Shown: piece by piece, positions 30,337 to 32,508 of the stretch | How the letters are laid out: each line of letters starts with the position of its first letter | How positions within the stretch are numbered: the first letter of the stretch is position 1 | Assembly: GCA_902651635.1 (NCBI GenBank) | Contig: CACRSC010000036.1 | Coordinates: 22,691-55,198 of the forward strand | DNA: 32,508 nt | From: Mastigamoeba balamuthi | Taxonomy: Eukaryota > Evosea > Mastigamoebida > Mastigamoebidae | Direction: 5' to 3' | Position numbers and translations under genes: made by a program | The notes under the pieces: model-generated | Seen by the model: the letters and a program-made list of their open reading frames with translations, nothing else | Database searches by the model: none | What the model was told of the DNA's origin: nothing

Positions 30337-31451
30337 CGGGAGCACAAGTGATTTTGAGGGAAATCTTGGGCAAGAATATCCTCTCAAGAAGAAAAATCGG
30401 ACCTCTCGGGTGAGACACCTTGGCGGATTCCTTAATCCTCGCATGGCCATGATAATTATGTACGTGGCAACCTCCCACCCAAGGTGATCCACGAAACCTG
30501 TTGCAGTGTTGACTATAAAGAACTTTTGCCCTGCTTGCAGTTTCTGAAGATCTATACAATTACGGTGCAGCAGTAGTAGACAGGGCACCTGATGAACAAC
30601 GTACTTTGTATCAACCTGAGTCTTCTTACAGGATGTTTCAATACTCCACCTGGGCGATTGCAGATACTCATCAGAAAAGGAAGAGATAGTTATATTACGG
30701 AACTGGGAGGAGGGGGTGCGTTCCAGGGAATATGAACATTTTGGATTAAGAAGTCCAGATCACTGTCCCGTTCTGGGTTCATACAGTACATTAGTCCTAT
30801 GGAAAGCCCCACAGTCAGACTTACGTGCAGACTCTTCAGACCTATGGGGTTTCTGATAGTCAAATGAGGAGTTAAGTACTTCTCCAATCGAAGGAAGAAT
30901 CACATTCTTGAAGAAGGATTTCCAAAGTGAACAACATTACAGAATTTTGTAGAAAAAAGTCTATCAGGTGAAGAACCAAGCCAGGACTGAGATCTCTGAG
31001 ATAGTCCGCCAACCAAATGAAACAAATCATGGCTGGCACAGTGATACCATCTGGCCACCAACACTACTGGACGCTGGGCTAGATAGCAGTGCCTTGAGGA
31101 TTATGCCTGCTGTTAAAAACAGCAAAAGAGAACCAGTATTAATTCGGCTAGCACTCTACTGTGAGCAGCATCTCAGAAAGAACATGAGTGTGTGAGACCA
31201 TCAGCACTGATAAGAACCACTATACATCTTATCTTAGTGGTCAGTGATAGTGTGTACTGAGTGATGTGAAATTTATGATGCCCTTTGAAGACTCTAGTAG
31301 TGAATTAGTGATCCATTTCCATTGGGGTCTGGCCAAGATCCACAGAACACTGGCCTTTTGTTGGTTTGGGTCTGGTCGTACCATAACAGTACAACGGGTG
31401 TGTGGTACTGCCCTACTCTTCTTGTTTGTAGAGATGATATTGTATGTAAGA
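30337..31451. other. AT-rich spacer before tRNA-Ser, no gene seen
   Basis: From about 30500 the composition shifts to AT-rich with CpG scarce but not absent. The open frames at 30690-30887, 30968-31195 and 31241-31483 have no domain and no codon bias like the neighbouring genes. No mobile element or repeat is recognised. Confidence 0.5.
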
Positions 31452-31533
31452 GACTTGGTGGCCGAGTGGTTAAGGCGGCGCACTGCTAATGCGTTTCCCT
31501 TGTGGAGCGGAGGTTCGAGTCCTCCCCAAGTCG
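31452..31533 (+). tRNA. tRNA-Ser (anticodon GCT)
   Basis: Folds as a class II tRNA: acceptor GACTTGG/CCAAGTC, D arm with GTGGCCGAGTGGTTAAGGC, anticodon stem GCGCA/TGCGT around CTGCTAA (anticodon GCT, reading AGC and AGT), a long variable arm typical of serine tRNAs, T arm GGAGG-TTCGAGT-CCTCC, and discriminator G at 31533. No intron and no encoded CCA. A TTTT at 31536-31539 fits RNA polymerase III termination. Confidence 0.95.
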
Positions 31534-31535
31534 AA

Positions 31536-31539
31536 TTTT
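31536..31539 (+). terminator. RNA polymerase III T-run after tRNA-Ser
   Basis: Four T residues start three bases after the discriminator base, the usual minimal Pol III stop signal. No similar run directly follows tRNA-Glu. Confidence 0.6.
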
Positions 31540-32106
31540 AAATCGGGATAGAAATCCGAAGTAGTTTTTTTCTGAAACCTAACTGTTGTTATCGAGAATG
31601 AAATGAAGCCTGCCCCGGATTAATGAGCGAAAGTTGTTTTTCCCCATGTAACATAAGTGATTTTACTGGTACTAGATCTAACTGCATTGACTCAGTGCAG
31701 TAAGGGGCTTTCTGAGTACGTTTTTATGCAAAACAATGAATGAGATGACTGCAGGAGTTCATTTGACAACCTGACAAGAGATGTATAATCAGAGAATTGG
31801 CCATTGACATCGGAATGAGGTGATCTGGAAAGCCTATAAAATGTGACGAGATCGATCATATTTCATTTCAAAGGGATCCGGAGATTTAATTGACTTCTTT
31901 CAGAAAAGTGAAAACAGTACAAACAAAAGATACAAGCTGATTCGGTCATCCACAGAGGATCCAAGCAGCAAACAGGAGACACGTAATCAATACCGACTCT
32001 CTTTCAACCAGAGTTCGTTGATCCATCAGTCCGATTGATCCATGGATCTTCCAGATTCTCTAACAACAGATTTACATTTGATTTTTGTTGTGTTTAGTTT
32101 TCGCCG
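31540..32106. other. AT-rich spacer before the B-box gene
   Basis: Non-coding and AT-rich. It contains a hairpin at 31681-31701 and should include the promoter and 5' leader of the B-box gene. No gene is supported. Confidence 0.45.
31681..31701. repeat. 9-bp hairpin containing an AP-1-like core
   Basis: ACTGCATTG pairs with CAGTGCAGT (one G-T wobble) around an ACT loop. The palindrome includes TGACTCA, the consensus AP-1/bZIP site. It could be a binding site, a small-RNA hairpin, or chance. Confidence 0.35.
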
Positions 32107-32508
32107 ATGTCGTCGTCGGCGCTGCTGTGCGACGGCTGCGCGTCGGCCCCCGCGAGCCTGTGCTGCGCCTCGTGCCGCGCGCTGCTGTGCCCCGCGTGCG
32201 ACGCCCGGGCCCACTCGCTGCGCTTCGCCTCTGCGCACCGCCGCGCGCCGCTGGCCGAGTGCGCCGGCTGCGGCGTGACGTCAGCTGACGTGTTCTGCCG
32301 CCAGTGCGCCGCGTGCCTGTGCGCCGCGTGCGACGGCAGGGCCCACGGGCTCAACTACGCGCGGTCGCACCGCCGCGACGCCCTCGGAGCCGCCGGATCT
32401 GCCGCGTCACCGCCGACGACGACGTCGCCGCCTCTCGGTATGCTGCTCGCCCGCCCCCATCGTTTCTCCGACGTGTCCACCGAACGCCCTATTGGGGGGG
32501 GGGGGGGG
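32107..32508 (+). CDS. Tandem B-box zinc-finger protein (partial, right edge)
   Basis: Exon 1 runs from ATG 32107 to about 32437, where CTCG|GTATGC makes a good donor; the rest is beyond the window. Two adjacent B-box zinc fingers fill the first 95 residues: CDGCASAPASLCCASC...LCPACDARAH...H and CAGCGVTSADVFCRQC...LCAACDGRAH...H. Each has the C-x2-C-x8-C-x2-C...CxxCD-x3-H spacing of the B-box type found in plant BBX/CONSTANS-like proteins. A Ser/Pro/Thr-rich stretch follows. Such proteins use the B-boxes for protein contacts, often in transcription. Whether a RING, coiled coil or CCT domain lies downstream is unknown. Confidence 0.85.
   Translation, partial: MSSSALLCDGCASAPASLCCASCRALLCPACDARAHSLRFASAHRRAPLAECAGCGVTSADVFCRQCAACLCAACDGRAHGLNYARSHRRDALGAAGSAASPPTTTSPPLGMLLARPHRFSDVSTERPIGGGGG
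32494..32508. other. Poly-G run at the window end
   Basis: Fifteen G residues end the sequence. This is more likely a sequencing or assembly edge than a genomic feature. Confidence 0.6.

Noticed and set aside
31241-31541. Protein-coding frame across tRNA-Ser
   Set aside because: It translates through the tRNA and AT-rich spacer with no domain.

Overview
The window is nuclear DNA of a eukaryote. Almost every gene is split by short introns (about 31 to 380 nt), splice donors are mostly GTGCG-, GTCCGC- or GTATG-like, two nuclear-type tRNA genes are present, and the products are eukaryotic signalling and membrane proteins: a neurofibromin-like RasGAP with a Sec14 domain, a receptor kinase of the tyrosine-kinase-like (TKL) group with TIG domains, TMEM120, an MRH-domain receptor, an EF-hand protein and a tandem B-box protein. 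This repertoire and the GC-rich third codon positions suggest a free-living protist, most likely an amoebozoan. That is inference; no species could be fixed from the sequence.

Layout. Positions 1-5.6 kb hold three minus-strand copies of a small ricin-type (beta-trefoil) lectin gene; the first is cut by the window edge. The copies share their 5' flanks and, where visible, their 3' flanks. Between copies 1 and 2 lies AT-rich non-coding DNA that includes 1,588 bases without a single CpG. Positions 6.4-10.3 kb hold three plus-strand tandem paralogues of a family I do not recognise, each with one intron at the same place. Then come an M28 zinc peptidase (minus), tRNA-Glu(CTC), an eight-exon RasGAP-Sec14-PH-like gene, an MRH-domain type I membrane protein, a TMEM120 homologue and an eleven-exon TIG-TM-TKL receptor kinase (all plus). 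From 23.7 kb follow a multipass membrane protein (minus), a divergently transcribed alpha/beta hydrolase (plus), a long minus-strand P-loop NTPase ending in a double zinc ribbon, and a small EF-hand gene directly upstream of it. The right end is AT-rich again, with tRNA-Ser(GCT) and the first exon of a tandem B-box gene, and stops in a poly-G run that looks like an assembly edge.

Exon models for the RasGAP, M28 peptidase, TMEM120, receptor kinase, multipass protein, lectins and tandem family were joined by hand. Each gives one open frame whose total length is a multiple of three, which supports the splice sites. The P-loop NTPase has one unresolved junction. The genes do not form one operon-like system; they are ordinary neighbours with separate roles in Ras signalling, secretion and the endolysosomal route, lipid and membrane biology, and lectin function. 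The least explained items are the CpG-free segment, the tandem orphan family, the P-loop/zinc-ribbon protein with its adjacent EF-hand, and two shared or palindromic promoter elements.
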